NCBI GenBank assembly: GCA_964555735.1 | Contig: CAZKTS010000023.1 | Location: 1 to 6,326 of the forward strand | DNA: 6,326 bases | Reading direction: 5' to 3' | Source of the DNA: CAZKTS01 sp964555735 | Lineage (GTDB): Bacteria; Actinomycetota; Acidimicrobiia; IMCC26256; PALSA-555 | Shown: positions 4,875-6,326 of the stretch, in pieces | Position numbering within the stretch: position 1 is the stretch's first letter | Layout of the letters: each line of letters starts with the position of its first letter | Position numbers and translations under genes: made by a program | The notes under the pieces: model-generated | The model's database searches: none | Told to the model about the DNA's origin: nothing | What the model saw: only the letters and a program-made list of their open reading frames with translations

Positions 4875-6326
4875 GTGGCCGCCCGGGTCCTGATCGCCGA
4901 ACGTCTCGCCCCGCGCGGCATCGACGCGATGCGCGCCGCGGGCCTCGACGTCGACGAGCGCACCGGGCTCACCCCCGACGAGCTGCTCGAGGCGGTGCGG
5001 GGTGCGAGCGCCCTGGTGATCCGCAGCGCCACGCAGGTGACCGACGAGGTGCTCGAAGCCGGCACCGACCTTGTCGTCGTCGGCCGGGCGGGCATCGGCC
5101 TCGACAACGTCGACGTCGAGAGCGCCACCAAGCGGGGCGTCATGGTCGTCAACGCACCGCAGTCGAACGTCCTGTCGGCGGCGGAGCATGCGGTGGCACT
5201 GCTGCTCGCACAGGCCCGCAACATCCCGCAAGCCGACCGCGACCTGAAGGCCGGCGCGTGGAACCGCTCCCGATGGGAGGGCGTCGAGCTGCACGGCAAG
5301 ACGCTCGGGATCGTCGGCCTCGGTCGCGTCGGCGTCCTCGTGGCCCAGCGCGCGTTGGCGTTCGGGATGCAGCTGCTCGCGTTCGACCCCTTCGTGAGCG
5401 CGGAGCGCGCCCGACAGCTCGGCGTGCAGCTCGTCCCGGCGCTCGAGGACCTGGTGCGCCAGGCCGACTTCCTCACCATCCACCTGCCGAAGACGCCCGA
5501 GACGATGGGTCTCGTCGACGCCGAGCTGCTCGCCCACGCCAAGCCGACGCTGCGCATCGTGAACACCGCCAGGGGCGGGATCATCGACGAGGCGGCCCTG
5601 GCGGACGCGGTGCGCGACGGCAAGATCGCCGGCGCCGCACTCGACGTGTTCGCCGCCGAGCCGACCACCGAGTCGCCGCTCTTCGACCTCGACGCCGTCG
5701 TCGTGACGCCGCACCTCGGTGCCTCGACGGCCGAGGCGCAGGACAAGGCCGGGATCACGATCGCCGAGCAGGTGGTGCTCGCGCTGCGCGGCGAGTTCGT
5801 GCCCTACGCGGTCAACGTGAACGCGACCGAGGCGAGCGCGACCGTGCAGCCGTTCCTGCCGTTGGTCGAGCGGTTGGGGCAGCTCTTCACCGCTCTGGCG
5901 GGTGGCGCGGTCGATTCCATCGAGGTCGTCTACGAAGGCGAGATCGGCGACTACGACTGCCGGGTCCTGACCCTGGCTGCGCTCAAGGGCGTGCTCGCGG
6001 GCGTCGTCGACGAGCCGGTCTCGTTCGTGAACGCGCCACAGCTCGCGGAGTCGCGCGGGCTCAGCGTTCGCGAGACGACGTCCTCGTCCGCGCTCGACTA
6101 CGTCAACCTGGTGTCGTTGCGCGGCCGAGTCGACGGCCGGGACGTGCACGTCGCCGGGACGCTGTTCGGCAAGCGCGCCAAGCCACGCATCGTGGGGATC
6201 GACGAGCACAGCGTCGACGTCCCGCCGTCGAGCCACATGCTCGTGGTCCGCAACACCGACACGCCGGGGATGATCGGCGCGGTCGGCTCCATCCTCGGCG
6301 CGTCGGGGATCAACATCGCCGACATG
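4875..6326 (+). CDS. serA: D-3-phosphoglycerate dehydrogenase, long ACT-containing form (cut by right edge)
   Basis: The first 484 residues are present and the frame is open to the edge; about 45 more are expected from the usual length near 530. It oxidises 3-phosphoglycerate with NAD to 3-phosphohydroxypyruvate, the first step of serine synthesis. The N-terminal substrate-domain half contains GRAGIGLDNVD (70-80) and NAPQSNVLSAAEHA (93-106). The Rossmann segment GIVGLGRVG (145-153) is followed by Asp171 for the NAD ribose. LPKTPET is at 204-210. The catalytic set is Arg233 (TARGG), Glu262 (AEP) and His280 (TPHLGAST). After about 315 comes the intervening regulatory domain of the mycobacterial-type enzyme (VNAPQLAESRG, 385-395; GTLFGKRAKPRIV, 428-440). 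The ACT domain starts at about 455 with NTDTPGMIGAVGSILGASGINI. This architecture predicts serine feedback inhibition. GTG 4875 is chosen from the -10 spacing and the standard VLIAERL start. Confidence 0.96.
   Translation, partial: MAARVLIAERLAPRGIDAMRAAGLDVDERTGLTPDELLEAVRGASALVIRSATQVTDEVLEAGTDLVVVGRAGIGLDNVDVESATKRGVMVVNAPQSNVLSAAEHAVALLLAQARNIPQADRDLKAGAWNRSRWEGVELHGKTLGIVGLGRVGVLVAQRALAFGMQLLAFDPFVSAERARQLGVQLVPALEDLVRQADFLTIHLPKTPETMGLVDAELLAHAKPTLRIVNTARGGIIDEAALADAVRDGKIAGAALDVFAAEPTTESPLFDLDAVVVTPHLGASTAEAQDKAGITIAEQVVLALRGEFVPYAVNVNATEASATVQPFLPLVERLGQLFTALAGGAVDSIEVVYEGEIGDYDCRVLTLAALKGVLAGVVDEPVSFVNAPQLAESRGLSVRETTSSSALDYVNLVSLRGRVDGRDVHVAGTLFGKRAKPRIVGIDEHSVDVPPSSHMLVVRNTDTPGMIGAVGSILGASGINIADM

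Noticed and set aside
4274..6236. Two long overlapping minus-strand frames (4274-5758 and 4791-6236) opposite the exported protein and serA
   Set aside because: They overlap each other and a textbook SerA. Their Ser/Thr/Arg and Arg/Gly/His composition reflects GC-rich antisense reading.

Overview
The window is uniformly GC-rich, with strong G/C preference at third codon positions. It looks like an actinobacterial chromosome segment. The evidence is the mycobacterial-style 3-phosphoglycerate dehydrogenase, an HhH-GPD protein of a type I associate with actinobacteria, a lysine/alanine tail like those on actinobacterial DNA-binding proteins, and start codons sitting directly downstream of TANNNT -10 elements. 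A deep-branching class such as Acidimicrobiia would fit, but that is inference. I see no transposase, integrase, phage gene, tRNA, rRNA, CRISPR array or toxin-antitoxin pair.

Left part, minus strand (1-737): the N-terminal 61 residues of an OmpR-type response regulator run off the left edge. Upstream of it (186-365) is a gene-free stretch with one inverted repeat and two very GC-rich hairpins. Next comes a small single-domain VOC (glyoxalase/dioxygenase fold) protein. The VOC gene diverges from the plus-strand genes across only 30 bp, and that gap carries a nearly symmetric pair of leaderless promoters.

Middle, plus strand (768-3086): an HhH-GPD family protein related to base-excision DNA glycosylases, with a histone-like Lys/Ala tail, is followed after 3 bp by a small two-helix membrane protein. 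Then comes a DEAD-box RNA helicase whose probable start is preceded by a leader of about 114 nt able to form structure.

Right part, plus strand (3131-6326): a class I PLP-dependent aminotransferase of the aspartate/prephenate type overlaps by one base the gene for a small exported protein with two conserved-looking cysteines. After 46 bp comes serA, the first enzyme of serine synthesis. It is cut by the right edge inside its ACT domain. The aminotransferase and SerA both belong to amino-acid metabolism. The helicase, HhH-GPD protein and VOC protein are housekeeping or stress-type functions with no obvious shared pathway.

I found no convincing new multi-gene system. The best leads are regulatory: back-to-back leaderless promoters at 738-767, repeated TANNNT-N6/7-start architecture, and the helicase leader with two mutually exclusive foldings. 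At protein level, the HhH-GPD protein combines apparently missing canonical catalytic residues with a DNA-binding-type tail. Long antisense open frames in the window are shadows of high GC content and are not annotated.
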